Source: Pseudomonadales bacterium | GTDB lineage: Bacteria; Pseudomonadota; Gammaproteobacteria; Pseudomonadales; IMCC2047 | Direction of reading: 5' to 3' | DNA: 64,000 bases | Assembly: GCA_024234615.1 (NCBI GenBank) | Contig: JACKNY010000001.1 | Location: 1,330,501-1,394,500, forward strand | Shown: positions 18,007 to 26,473 of the stretch, piece after piece | Position numbering within the stretch: the stretch's first letter is position 1 | Layout: every line of letters begins with the position of its first letter | The notes under the pieces: model-generated | Database searches by the model: none | What the model saw: only the letters and a program-made list of their open reading frames with translations | Told to the model about the DNA's origin: nothing | Position numbers and translations under genes: made by a program

Positions 18007-19488
18007 ATGACCGTACGAACCCGCATCGCGCCTTCGCCTACCGGCGACCCTCATGTAGGCACTGCCTATATTGCACTGTTTAATCTGTGTTTTGCACGCA
18101 GCCAAGGTGGCCAATTTATCCTCAGAATTGAAGATACCGACCAGGCCCGCAGTACGCCGGATTCAGAACAAGCAATTTTTGATACGTTGAATTGGTTGGG
18201 CATTACCTGGGACGAAGGCCCGGACGTCGGTGGATCACACGGGCCCTATCGCCAAAGTGAACGCAGCGATATTTATCAGCACCATGCTGCGCAGTTACTT
18301 GAAAAAGGGCATGCCTTCCATTGTTTTTGTACCACGGAGCGATTGCAACAGTTGCGTGAAGAACAAATGGCGAACAAGCAAACGCCGGGTTATGACGGTC
18401 TTTGTATTCACTTAAGCAAGCAAGAAGTCTCGGAGCGCTTGGCGGCGGGCGAGGAGTCTGTGATTCGCATGAAGGTGCCAAGAGAAGGCGTTTGCACGGT
18501 GTGGGATCAGCTGCGCGGTGATATCCAGATTGATTGGCAGCAGGTTGATATGCAAATTTTGATGAAGGCCGACGGCATGCCGACCTATCATTTGGCCAAT
18601 GTGGTGGATGATCATTTGATGGGCATTACCCATGTGCTTCGTGGCGAAGAGTGGATCAACTCAGCGCCTAAGCACCAGCTGCTCTATGAATATTTTGGCT
18701 GGGAAATGCCTAAACTTTGTCATATGCCACTGTTGCGTAACCCGGATAAAAGCAAGCTGAGCAAACGTAAAAATCCCACTAGTATTAATTACTACCGCCG
18801 AATGGGATTTTTACCGGAAGCGGTATTGAACTATTTAGGGCGGATGGGATGGTCCATGCCTGACGGAAGGGAAAAGTTCACCTTGGATCAGATGATAGAA
18901 AATTTTGATCTGAATCGAGTGTCATTGGGTGGCCCGATTTTCGATATGGAAAAGCTCAGTTGGCTCAACGGCAACTGGATTAGGGAAGATTTATCTCTTG
19001 AACAGTTTGCTGGCCGGGTGCAGGAATGGGCCTTAAACCCTGAATACCTAATGCGTATTGCCGCCTTATTGAAGGAACGGGTTGAGCTGTTCAGCGATAT
19101 CGTGCCTATGGCAGCGTTTTTCTGTTCCGGACTGCTGAATATTGGTGAGAAGAATTTTGAGCATAAATCGTTGACACAGGATGACTGTAAACGGATTTTG
19201 CAATTTACGCTTTGGCGCTTAGAAACCGAGCCGGACTGGAGCCGTGACAATATTGAGGTCATTATCAAAGGCATGGCAGAGACGATGGAATTAAAAATCA
19301 GGGATTATCTGTTCCCACTGTTTATTGCTATCGCCGGAACGTCAGTATCTACTTCGGTGTTTGACTCGATGTCGATTCTGGGCGCGGATTTATCCCGAGC
19401 ACGGTTGCGTCATGCGGTTAACGCTTTGGGTGGTTTATCCAAAAAACAGACGAAACAGTGGGAAAAGGATTTTCGGAAATTTGCATAA
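18007..19488 (+). CDS. gltX: Glutamyl-tRNA synthetase
   Basis: This class I aminoacyl-tRNA synthetase charges tRNA-Glu in the cytoplasm. The N-terminal [12 protein letters not shown] carries the HIGH-equivalent, and the KMSKS-equivalent is KLSKRK. The catalytic Rossmann domain is followed by an alpha-helical anticodon-binding domain. The length of 493 residues is normal. A tRNA-Glu(TTC) gene, its substrate, lies 1.9 kb downstream, although that link may be coincidental. Confidence 0.96.
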   Translation: MTVRTRIAPSPTGDPHVGTAYIALFNLCFARSQGGQFILRIEDTDQARSTPDSEQAIFDTLNWLGITWDEGPDVGGSHGPYRQSERSDIYQHHAAQLLEKGHAFHCFCTTERLQQLREEQMANKQTPGYDGLCIHLSKQEVSERLAAGEESVIRMKVPREGVCTVWDQLRGDIQIDWQQVDMQILMKADGMPTYHLANVVDDHLMGITHVLRGEEWINSAPKHQLLYEYFGWEMPKLCHMPLLRNPDKSKLSKRKNPTSINYYRRMGFLPEAVLNYLGRMGWSMPDGREKFTLDQMIENFDLNRVSLGGPIFDMEKLSWLNGNWIREDLSLEQFAGRVQEWALNPEYLMRIAALLKERVELFSDIVPMAAFFCSGLLNIGEKNFEHKSLTQDDCKRILQFTLWRLETEPDWSRDNIEVIIKGMAETMELKIRDYLFPLFIAIAGTSVSTSVFDSMSILGADLSRARLRHAVNALGGLSKKQTKQWEKDFRKFA

Positions 19489-19843
19489 TAACCAGACAAA
19501 CAGCATGTGTGCAGCCTGAAGACGTCACCTCTGAGTAAAATAAGGGGTGATGTCGAGTAGCCACAAAAATTATCCATAATAACTAAAAAACGGTTGATCC
19601 TGTTTATGAGGGGTTTAATATGGGATAGTGGTTTTTCAGAACGTTATGTGAGGTTTTATGCGTCTATTGGCAAGACCCTCTAGGGTTTTGATGGGGCTCG
19701 CAGTCAGCCCATATGCACCAGCTTTCAATCCACAATCCTTTTCCTTAAACCTTACCCAGCACCAGCACTTAAACACTCCTTTTTCAAGCCTATACCTATC
19801 GTCCGGTACTTATCCTCAATCATTGTCTTTGGAGAATTGATTC
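19489..19843. other. gltX-PhoH intergenic region
   Basis: A 9-bp stem with one G-T wobble (GACGTCACC at 19521 with GGTGATGTC at 19546) follows gltX but lacks a U-tract. A 60-codon frame (19658-19840) ends just before the PhoH gene and has an AGG before its ATG. Its sequence resembles no protein family, so it is not called as a gene; a leader role is possible. Confidence 0.35.
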
Positions 19844-21226
19844 ATGCAAAAAATTTATGTGCTTGATACCAATGTATTGTTGCATGACCCGAACGCGATT
19901 TACTCCTTCAATGAGCACAAGGTTATTATTCCCATGACCGTGCTCGAAGAGCTGGACGATATCAAGGACCGGCGCGACAAGGATGTCAGCAAAGAGGCGC
20001 GTATAGCCATTCAAATGATTGACAAATTATTGGCGAACGCCGATACACGTGAAATTCAGGAAGGGGTGGAAATCGTTACCTCGGTAGCGAAAAATAGTAC
20101 GGCATCCGGAACATTGTCTATTTTTCCCGACCAACTGCTACGTAGTGATATATCAATTCCTTATCTGACCAAGGATGCACAGGATAATCAGATTATTAAC
20201 ACAGCGCTGTCGTTGCAAAAGCATAACCCGGAAATTTATGTTTGCCTCGTCACCAAAGATATCAACATGCGCCTCAAGGCGAAAGGCTCGGGACTACGCA
20301 ATGTTGAAGACTATCGTAAGGACAAAATTCTAGACGATATCGACCTGCTTGCAAAAGGCCGTGAAGTGGTTGCCGGAGATTTTTGGGATGGGGTGGATAA
20401 GGTAGATACCCTAACGCGTGGTGACAATACGGTGCATGTTATTCGTCGCGACTTACATCCCGAATATTATCCGAATATGTTCGTGCGTGATGATAACGGG
20501 TTCATCGGGTTCGTCGAAGCGATTGAAAATGACGCCATTTTTCTTCGAGATTTAAATGTTAACCGATTGATGCATCAGAATATTTGGGGTTTAACACCTC
20601 GAAATCTTGATCAGGCAATGGCTTTTTATTTACTACAATCAGCGGAAATCGACCTCAGTATTCTTACCGGTCCGGCCGGTTCCGGAAAAACTCTGCTGGC
20701 GTTAGCCTTCGGCCTGCATGCCATCATCGAGAAAAAGCAGTACAACAAAATTATCGTTGCCCGCTCCACACCACCTATCGCTGAAGATATCGGTTTTTTG
20801 CCCGGTACGGAAGAGGAAAAAATGGCCCCCTGGTTGGCCGCTTTCGACGATAATCTGGAGATTTTACACGGCAACGATGAATCCTGTATCGGCAGTATTT
20901 CCTACGTTAAAGAGAAGGCCAACATACAGTTTAAATCACTCAATTTTATGCGCGGAAGATCCATCAATAACGCTTATATCATCATCGATGAAAGCCAGAG
21001 CCTGACGCAGTTTCAGCTAAAATCCATTATCACACGCGTCGGTAAAAACTCTAAAATTGTTGTGCTGGGAAATTTGGCGCAGATTGATAATAAGTACATC
21101 ACCCCACTCACTTCGGGGTTGACCTATATTGTGGAAAAATTTAAGGCTTTTCAACATGCGGGCATCATGCATATAGAGAGCATTGAACGAAGCCGCTTAG
21201 CGGCCTTCGCTGAAGAAAATTTATAG
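19844..21226 (+). CDS. PIN domain-PhoH ATPase fusion
   Basis: The N-terminal PIN nuclease-like domain (VLDTNVLLHDPNAI) is fused to a PhoH-type P-loop ATPase. The ATPase part shows the Walker A motif GPAGSGKT, the segments TPPIAEDIGFLPGT and IIDESQSLT (Walker B), and GNLAQID. PhoH2-type PIN-PhoH proteins have been described as RNA helicase/RNases in some bacteria. The exact role of this subfamily is less clear, but RNA metabolism is likely. The length of 460 residues is typical. GGAG precedes the ATG with about 9 bases between. The tRNA genes follow directly. Confidence 0.9.
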   Translation: MQKIYVLDTNVLLHDPNAIYSFNEHKVIIPMTVLEELDDIKDRRDKDVSKEARIAIQMIDKLLANADTREIQEGVEIVTSVAKNSTASGTLSIFPDQLLRSDISIPYLTKDAQDNQIINTALSLQKHNPEIYVCLVTKDINMRLKAKGSGLRNVEDYRKDKILDDIDLLAKGREVVAGDFWDGVDKVDTLTRGDNTVHVIRRDLHPEYYPNMFVRDDNGFIGFVEAIENDAIFLRDLNVNRLMHQNIWGLTPRNLDQAMAFYLLQSAEIDLSILTGPAGSGKTLLALAFGLHAIIEKKQYNKIIVARSTPPIAEDIGFLPGTEEEKMAPWLAAFDDNLEILHGNDESCIGSISYVKEKANIQFKSLNFMRGRSINNAYIIIDESQSLTQFQLKSIITRVGKNSKIVVLGNLAQIDNKYITPLTSGLTYIVEKFKAFQHAGIMHIESIERSRLAAFAEENL

Positions 21227-21247
21227 AGGGGTTGGCCGCAGTAATGC

Positions 21248-21276
21248 TTGACAGAAAACACCCGTGTGCTTAATAT
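21248..21276 (+). promoter_or_regulatory. Sigma-70 promoter of the tRNA-Ala/tRNA-Glu operon
   Basis: TTGACA at 21248-21253 and TAATAT at 21271-21276 have the ideal 17-bp spacing. The following GCCC-rich stretch is the type of discriminator seen at stringently controlled stable-RNA promoters. The first tRNA starts 14 bases further on. Confidence 0.8.
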
Positions 21277-21290
21277 GCCCAGCTCTTTTT

Positions 21291-21366
21291 GGGGCTATAG
21301 CTCAGCTGGGAGAGCGCAACACTGGCAGTGTTGAGGTCAGCGGTTCGATCCCGCTTAGCTCCACCA
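21291..21366 (+). tRNA. tRNA-Ala (anticodon GGC)
   Basis: A full cloverleaf is visible. The acceptor stem is GGGGCTA with TAGCTCC and includes one G-T pair. The D stem is GCTC/GAGC. The anticodon stem is CAACA/TGTTG with loop CTGGCAG (anticodon GGC). The T arm is AGCGG-TTCGATC-CCGCT, and CCA is encoded. Confidence 0.95.
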
Positions 21367-21370
21367 AATT

Positions 21371-21446
21371 GTCCCCTTCGTCTAGAGGCCTAGGACACTG
21401 CCCTTTCACGGCGGTAACAGGGGTTCGAACCCCCTAGGGGACGCCA
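21371..21446 (+). tRNA. tRNA-Glu (anticodon TTC)
   Basis: The acceptor stem is GTCCCCT with AGGGGAC. The anticodon stem is CTGCC/GGCGG with loop CTTTCAC (anticodon TTC). The T arm is GGGGTTCGAACCCC and the CCA is encoded. It starts 4 bp after tRNA-Ala, so the two are cotranscribed. Confidence 0.95.
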
Positions 21447-21457
21447 CCATTGTAGAT

Positions 21458-21489
21458 TAAAGGCTCACTCGTCAGAGTGGGCCTTTTTC
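21458..21489 (+). terminator. Rho-independent terminator of the tRNA operon
   Basis: The stem pairs AAAGGCTCACTC with GAGTGGGCCTTT (one bulge/mismatch) around a GTCA loop, and is followed by TTTTTC. Confidence 0.85.
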
Positions 21490-21678
21490 TTTCCAAAAAA
21501 ATAATCCTGTGTTGCAGTTGATGCTGGGTAGCTTTCTCCGCCAAGCAAATTAATCCGCAAGTTTATTACGTTTTTAGGCTATCACTTTCGTAAATTTGAT
21601 AGTCTCTTTGGTCTGTTCATCTTATTCTTCCAGGTTGATGGCTATACTATTGAGCTGGATAAACGAGGAGAACAAATC

Positions 21679-22002
21679 ATGAATGACCGCTTTTTATTGA
21701 AAGCCTGCTCATACTGGCTTGGTACGGTTATTACGTTTTTTACCGTTGGCGCTATCGCCAATGACCAAGCGGCGGATGATCAGGCTAAAATTGCTGCCTG
21801 TGTGGCTTGTCACGGCGCTGACGGTATCGGCAAAGCGGATCAATACCCTAATTTACAGGGGCAGCGCGAGGCTTATATGGTTAAGCAGCTGAAAGCGTTT
21901 CAGTCCGGTGCTCGTAAGGATGCGACGATGACCACCGTAGTGAAGTCTATATCCGAGGCTGATATGAAAATGCTGGCTAAATTCTTTACTCAGGTGAAAT
22001 AG
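21679..22002 (+). CDS. Periplasmic class I cytochrome c (c553/c4-like)
   Basis: An N-terminal signal peptide (about 27 residues, ending in VGAIA) is followed by one haem-binding motif, CVACH, at residue 41. The second axial ligand is probably the methionine in DATMTTV. At 107 residues it is a small monohaem cytochrome. GAGGAGAA lies upstream of the ATG. The gene ends 12 bp before the start of the FAD-dependent oxidoreductase gene. The pair looks like a dehydrogenase and its electron acceptor, carrying electrons toward the respiratory chain. Confidence 0.88.
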   Translation: MNDRFLLKACSYWLGTVITFFTVGAIANDQAADDQAKIAACVACHGADGIGKADQYPNLQGQREAYMVKQLKAFQSGARKDATMTTVVKSISEADMKMLAKFFTQVK

Positions 22003-22014
22003 GAGAGGATGGTT

Positions 22015-23520
22015 ATGAGTCAATCAACAGCTTCACGTCGGCTCGTGCTTAAACAGCTGGCTTCTATGACGGCCCTCGGGGCATTGGGTATGCTGCGCTC
22101 TGGCCTTATACTTGCCGACAAACCCTCAGGAGAACTATACGGAACAAAAATTCCGGGCGTGCAGGGAAAAATTATTCATCGTAATGATAAAAACTACGAA
22201 TTATGGCGACAGGCGATGGTCTGGCATCATTCGAAACCGAAACGCTATCCGGAAATGATCGTGCAAGCAAAATCGGTAGAGGATGTGATTAGCGCCGTCA
22301 AATATGCTGGTAAGAAAAAGCTTAAAGTGTCGGTGCGTGCCGGTGGTCACAATTCGACGGGAACATCAGTGCGTGATGGCGGTATGGTCATTGATGTTTC
22401 CGCTTTAGATGATATTCAAATTGATGTTTCAACGCAGGTAGCAGCCATTCAACCGGGCGTGCGCAGCTTGCATCTGGTCACTGCCGCGCGCGAAAAAGGG
22501 TTAAGTTTCCCAGTGCCGCATTGCCCCTCGGTAGGGTTGAGTGGCTTTACCATGGGTGGTGGGATCGGCTGGAACTATCCTCAACGCGGAGGCATGGCGA
22601 CCCATTCTATTGTCGGTGCGGAAATAGTCACCGCGGATGGTAAGCTGGTAAAAGCTGATGCTACGCAAAACACCGATCTTTTCTGGGCAGTGCGTGGCGC
22701 TGGCCCTGGATTTTTCGGAATCGTGACGCGCTTGTATCTGCAACTTTATCCTGTGCCGAAAGCGATTATGTCAAGTTCCTATATTACTTCCCTGGATAAC
22801 CTGGAAATGGTCACTAAGACCCTGGATAAAATCAGAGCGGAAAATGATGTGGACCGAGTGGAATTGATTACCGTGCTGATGCATCATCCGGAAGTGCCGG
22901 AGGATGCGCCGCCGGAACAGTCGAAAATTTGCTTCTTCACGGCTTTTGCCTTTGAGGATACGGAGGCAAAGGCCAAGGCTGCTCTTGAACCCTTTGCTAA
23001 ATCAGCGTTGGCGACGCAGAGCTTGGTCAGTATGGAGTTCCAGACGTTTTCCTTCGAAGGCTTATACGACCGCTACTTTAGCCTGGCTGATCCAGCTGGC
23101 CGTCAGGCGCGTTACATTGTCGATAACGTGCTGACCAATGATGGCAACGGTGCACTGCATGCACTGGCGGATCATTTTAAAACCGCACCAACTAAGGATT
23201 GTCATGTGCTTGCCTCCGCTAATATGCGGCTCGAACCAAAAGACGATTCCTGTTTTTCCTGGGTTGCCGATTGTTATGTGGGTTGTTATGCCATTTGGGA
23301 TCGGGAAGAGGATGATCCCGCCAACTATCAATGGTTGGGCGATACGATTCCATTGATGGATCCCTTTGGCGAAGGCCATTATGTCAACGAGATAGAGCCG
23401 AGCCTGACGGCAAACCGCTACCGGCAGTGTTATACGGCGGCAAATTGGGAACGTCTGGAACAACTACGTAAAAACTATGACCCTAAAGGGTTATTTCATC
23501 ATTATTTAGGGGTTGCTTAA
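22015..23520 (+). CDS. Exported FAD-linked oxidoreductase, berberine-bridge (PCMH) type
   Basis: An N-terminal SRRLVLKQL segment before a hydrophobic stretch suggests Tat export of the folded flavoprotein. A PCMH-type FAD domain and a C-terminal BBE segment (NYDPKGLFHH) follow. Both residues used for bicovalent FAD attachment in this family are present: His112 (RAGGHNSTG) and Cys170 (PHCPSVGLSG). The frame contains an ATG at 22009 that would sit directly on the GAGAGG ribosome-binding site, so the ATG at 22015 (spacing 6) was chosen. The adjacent cytochrome c suggests a periplasmic dehydrogenase. The substrate (an alcohol, sugar or phenolic) is unknown. Confidence 0.85.
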   Translation: MSQSTASRRLVLKQLASMTALGALGMLRSGLILADKPSGELYGTKIPGVQGKIIHRNDKNYELWRQAMVWHHSKPKRYPEMIVQAKSVEDVISAVKYAGKKKLKVSVRAGGHNSTGTSVRDGGMVIDVSALDDIQIDVSTQVAAIQPGVRSLHLVTAAREKGLSFPVPHCPSVGLSGFTMGGGIGWNYPQRGGMATHSIVGAEIVTADGKLVKADATQNTDLFWAVRGAGPGFFGIVTRLYLQLYPVPKAIMSSSYITSLDNLEMVTKTLDKIRAENDVDRVELITVLMHHPEVPEDAPPEQSKICFFTAFAFEDTEAKAKAALEPFAKSALATQSLVSMEFQTFSFEGLYDRYFSLADPAGRQARYIVDNVLTNDGNGALHALADHFKTAPTKDCHVLASANMRLEPKDDSCFSWVADCYVGCYAIWDREEDDPANYQWLGDTIPLMDPFGEGHYVNEIEPSLTANRYRQCYTAANWERLEQLRKNYDPKGLFHHYLGVA

Positions 23521-23580
23521 CTGCACTTCCATTTTGGGAATAGCTTAAACGCTATCGGTTATATTACCCGCTTTGTTGTG

Positions 23581-24624
23581 CTAACGTCGTAACGTTTCGG
23601 AGGGGTTTTCGCCATACAACTTGCGGTAATTGCCGGTAAAGCTACAGGGATTGTAGAAGCCCCAGCTCGCGGCAACTTCCGCTACGGTGGTTTCCAGGTG
23701 GTTTGCGATCAGCAGCTGTTCCCGGGCTTTTTGCATTTTTACCTGTTTAATATAGGCGCTGGGGCCAATGTTATGATAGCTCGCAAAACCTGCCTGTAGT
23801 GACCGCAGGCTAACACCGACGACTTTGACCAAGTCAGCGGGGGTAATCGAATCAGCAGCATTATCATGGATATAGGCAATTGCTTTGCGGATATAGAAGG
23901 GCCTCACCTGACGTGCCTGTCGGTCTAGTGTTTCAGAGAGCGAATGGGTTTGAAGATTCAGTAATGCCGTGACTAGTATTTCCTGGAAATGCTTCGCTAA
24001 TACGCCTCGGTTTAGTAATGAATCGGTATTATCTGCCTCGCGAAGAATAGTGTCCAAGATATTGTGAAAGCTGCTGCCGGCGTTTCGGGAAAGATCCAAC
24101 ACCGGTGCAAAGCGAATATCCTGATAGGCCTCTATATCATAAAGTTCACGGCAATATCTGTTCAGTGTATCCCGAGGGATACGTGCCACCAAAGAAGTAC
24201 TACTGGATTCCCATTCGACTGAAATTTTCTCGCCCGGTGAATTGATTCTGGCCAGACCGGCACTCATTGAAGTGGTATTAGACCCTGTATCGGTATGGAG
24301 TCGACCGGATATTGGGATAATAATATTTACCGATTCCAACCGCTCAGAGGCGATACTGAGAGCGCCTTCGAAATGGAGACCGAATAACTGAATCTCCCCC
24401 AATTGATAACGGGTCACTTGTATCCCTTGGTTGCCATTGCGGCGGTGAGAGCTAAAGCGTCTTGGTTCGACCGTGTTTTCCAAAGCCTTTTCCGCTTCGG
24501 CATAGGTTTTCGTATCCAAAAACTTATAGGCGGAGAGAGGGATAGGGTTGCTGTCAAATAATGTGTTTTGCATGACTGAGACTGGCTCTAAGGAGACCTT
24601 TGCTATTGTACGCTTGCACGGCAT
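23581..24624 (-). CDS. AraC-family transcriptional regulator
   Basis: The C-terminal 100 residues hold the paired helix-turn-helix of AraC/XylS (LVKVVGVSLRSLQAGF and VAEVAASWGFYNPCSFTGNYRKLYGENPSETL). The N-terminal 200 residues fit the AraC_binding_2 sensor domain found with many catabolic regulators. The frame starts at a GTG at 24642; the ATG at 24624 (after TTGGA) is more likely, and another ATG at 24573 cannot be excluded. The gene is divergent from the sulfatase gene and convergent with the flavoenzyme gene, so it probably controls one or both. Confidence 0.85.
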   Translation of the reverse strand: MPCKRTIAKVSLEPVSVMQNTLFDSNPIPLSAYKFLDTKTYAEAEKALENTVEPRRFSSHRRNGNQGIQVTRYQLGEIQLFGLHFEGALSIASERLESVNIIIPISGRLHTDTGSNTTSMSAGLARINSPGEKISVEWESSSTSLVARIPRDTLNRYCRELYDIEAYQDIRFAPVLDLSRNAGSSFHNILDTILREADNTDSLLNRGVLAKHFQEILVTALLNLQTHSLSETLDRQARQVRPFYIRKAIAYIHDNAADSITPADLVKVVGVSLRSLQAGFASYHNIGPSAYIKQVKMQKAREQLLIANHLETTVAEVAASWGFYNPCSFTGNYRKLYGENPSETLRR

Positions 24625-24760
24625 TTTTTCCAATTTATGCACAAACCTGAAATAGTTTGCGCATTTCCGATAACCCGTTCTTGAAGATTTTCGGTAAGCT
24701 GAGTAGTCAGTGTATCGTCTTTTATTCTACGAAGCAGAAAATCTAACGTTGGAGTTATCT

Positions 24761-26344
24761 ATGCCTAGCAAAGCAATCATCGATCGCGCACGTATTGGCG
24801 GATTAATTAGCGCATTCCTATTGTCCAGCTCGTTAGCTCAGGCCTATGAACCGGATGCCCCTTTTATCGACGCGCAAAAACAGCATAACAAGGAATGGTC
24901 GAAGGAAGATAAAGACCTGGATAATCGGCTAGCGGCAATGGAGAAGAAATACGGTAAAAAGCCCAATATTATTTATGTCCTGGCCGATGATATCGGTTGG
25001 GGAGAGCTTGGTTCCTATGGTGGCGGCATCCTGCGTGGCACCCCGACCCCCAATTTGGATACGATGGCGCAGGAGGGCATGAAGTTTATGTCGCATTATT
25101 CAGAGCCTTCCTGTACGCCAACGCGGCTGGCGTTGTTGACTGGCCGTTATCCAGTGCGTACTGGTGTCGATATCGTGCTCTGGCCGGGACAAACACAAGG
25201 TTTGGCGGATGAGGAAGTGACTGTAGCGGAAATGTTGTCCAAGGCCGGTTATAAAACCGCTATGTTCGGTAAATGGCATGTCGGCGAACGGGAGGAACAT
25301 GCCCCGGAACGGCAGGGCTTCGACTATGCCTATTATGGGCTGTATAACGGCAAACCCTATTCCTGGGCCAATATGGAGGCACACTACGACGCGGAAACCA
25401 TTAACGGTAATGGTTACGAGTATGATTTCCCTGGCTCATTTAAGGATTACGAAGACAAATATGGTATTAAGGTACATGGCCACTTTGAGGGAATAAAAGG
25501 TAAAGGGCGTAAGGAAGTTGAACCGATTGGTGCGACTTCGATGCCGGATATGGAAAGCGGTAATATTACGCGCATCAAAAAATACATTAAAGACAATGCC
25601 AAATCTGATAAACCATTCTTTTTATATTGGGCGAGTTACGCTCAACAAATGGCCGCTTCACCCAAGGAATTCCGTGGCAGGCCCGGTTATGATGTGCCCA
25701 ACCTGCAAGCAGCGGAGCTGGCCCAGCACGATGACTATATGAAAGAGTTGCTTGATACCTTGAAAGAACAGGGAATCGCCGAAAATACACTGGTCGTGTG
25801 GGTCAGCGATAATGGCCCCATGTATGCCTTCTGGCCGGATAGTGGTTATTCCTGGTTGCGTGGCGGTAAAGGCGAAGTGTATGAGGGCGGCGTACGCACG
25901 CCGGGCATGGCCTGGTGGCCCGGAGTGATCGAACCCGGACAGACAGCGTATGACTTATTTTCAACTACCGATCTATTTACGACAGCAGCACGCATTGCCG
26001 GTGTCAAAAACAAAATACCTTCGGACCGCATTGTCGACGGCCTCGACCAAACGGCGCTGCTATTAAACGGCAATGGCCATGGCCGCCGTAACTATATTTT
26101 CCATTACAGCGGCAATCGGTTAGCTGCGGTGCGCATGGAAAACATGAAGCTGCACATCAAACCGGGAAGTAAGGGTGGTTTGCCGAATATGGAGGTGTAC
26201 AACATTATCCGAGACCCAGGTGAAAAATTTGGTTCCATGTATCATCATTTGGCCTATGTCGTACCCTTCCAACGAATAATCGGTAAGCACCAACAATTGA
26301 TTCAAAAATATCCTCATCGCGTTCTTCCGAGCGGCATTTTCTAG
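24761..26344 (+). CDS. Secreted sulfatase (type I, formylglycine-dependent)
   Basis: The family cleaves sulfate esters using a formylglycine made from Cys or Ser. Here the modification site is CTPTRLALLTG, with Cys at about residue 118. Metal-binding residues are in LADDIGWGE and VVWVSDNGP, and FGKWHVGE is the conserved Lys/His segment. A signal peptide (cleavage probably near SLAQA) sends it to the periplasm. The ATG at 24761 has GGAG 6 bases upstream. It is closely similar to the minus-strand sulfatase at 37.9 kb. No formylglycine-generating enzyme gene is in the window. AraC is divergent and the octaheme cytochrome gene follows. Confidence 0.92.
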   Translation: MPSKAIIDRARIGGLISAFLLSSSLAQAYEPDAPFIDAQKQHNKEWSKEDKDLDNRLAAMEKKYGKKPNIIYVLADDIGWGELGSYGGGILRGTPTPNLDTMAQEGMKFMSHYSEPSCTPTRLALLTGRYPVRTGVDIVLWPGQTQGLADEEVTVAEMLSKAGYKTAMFGKWHVGEREEHAPERQGFDYAYYGLYNGKPYSWANMEAHYDAETINGNGYEYDFPGSFKDYEDKYGIKVHGHFEGIKGKGRKEVEPIGATSMPDMESGNITRIKKYIKDNAKSDKPFFLYWASYAQQMAASPKEFRGRPGYDVPNLQAAELAQHDDYMKELLDTLKEQGIAENTLVVWVSDNGPMYAFWPDSGYSWLRGGKGEVYEGGVRTPGMAWWPGVIEPGQTAYDLFSTTDLFTTAARIAGVKNKIPSDRIVDGLDQTALLLNGNGHGRRNYIFHYSGNRLAAVRMENMKLHIKPGSKGGLPNMEVYNIIRDPGEKFGSMYHHLAYVVPFQRIIGKHQQLIQKYPHRVLPSGIF

Positions 26345-26363
26345 GGGTTTCTAGACTCTGGCG

Positions 26364-26405
26364 GAAAGTGGTAATAATACCCTTTACGGTATTATTGCCA
26401 CTTTC
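26364..26405. terminator. Long hairpin after the sulfatase gene
   Basis: An 18-bp stem with one mismatch (GAAAGTGG..AATAATACC with GGTATTATT..CCACTTTC) has a CTTTAC loop. There is no U-tract, so it could be a rho-independent terminator variant or an mRNA 3'-stabilising hairpin. Confidence 0.5.
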
Positions 26406-26473
26406 CCGTGGCTGTTTTCATGCTACCATTCGCTGCATGAACACTCACTTTTCATGCTTATGCGAAACATAGT

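Noticed and set aside
19658..19840. 60-codon ORF before the PhoH gene as a real gene
   Set aside because: Its composition is not protein-like and it matches no family; the AGG before its ATG is not enough support.
21447..22000. Genomic-island attachment site at the tRNA-Glu 3' end
   Set aside because: No second copy of the tRNA 3' end and no integrase gene were seen in the window.
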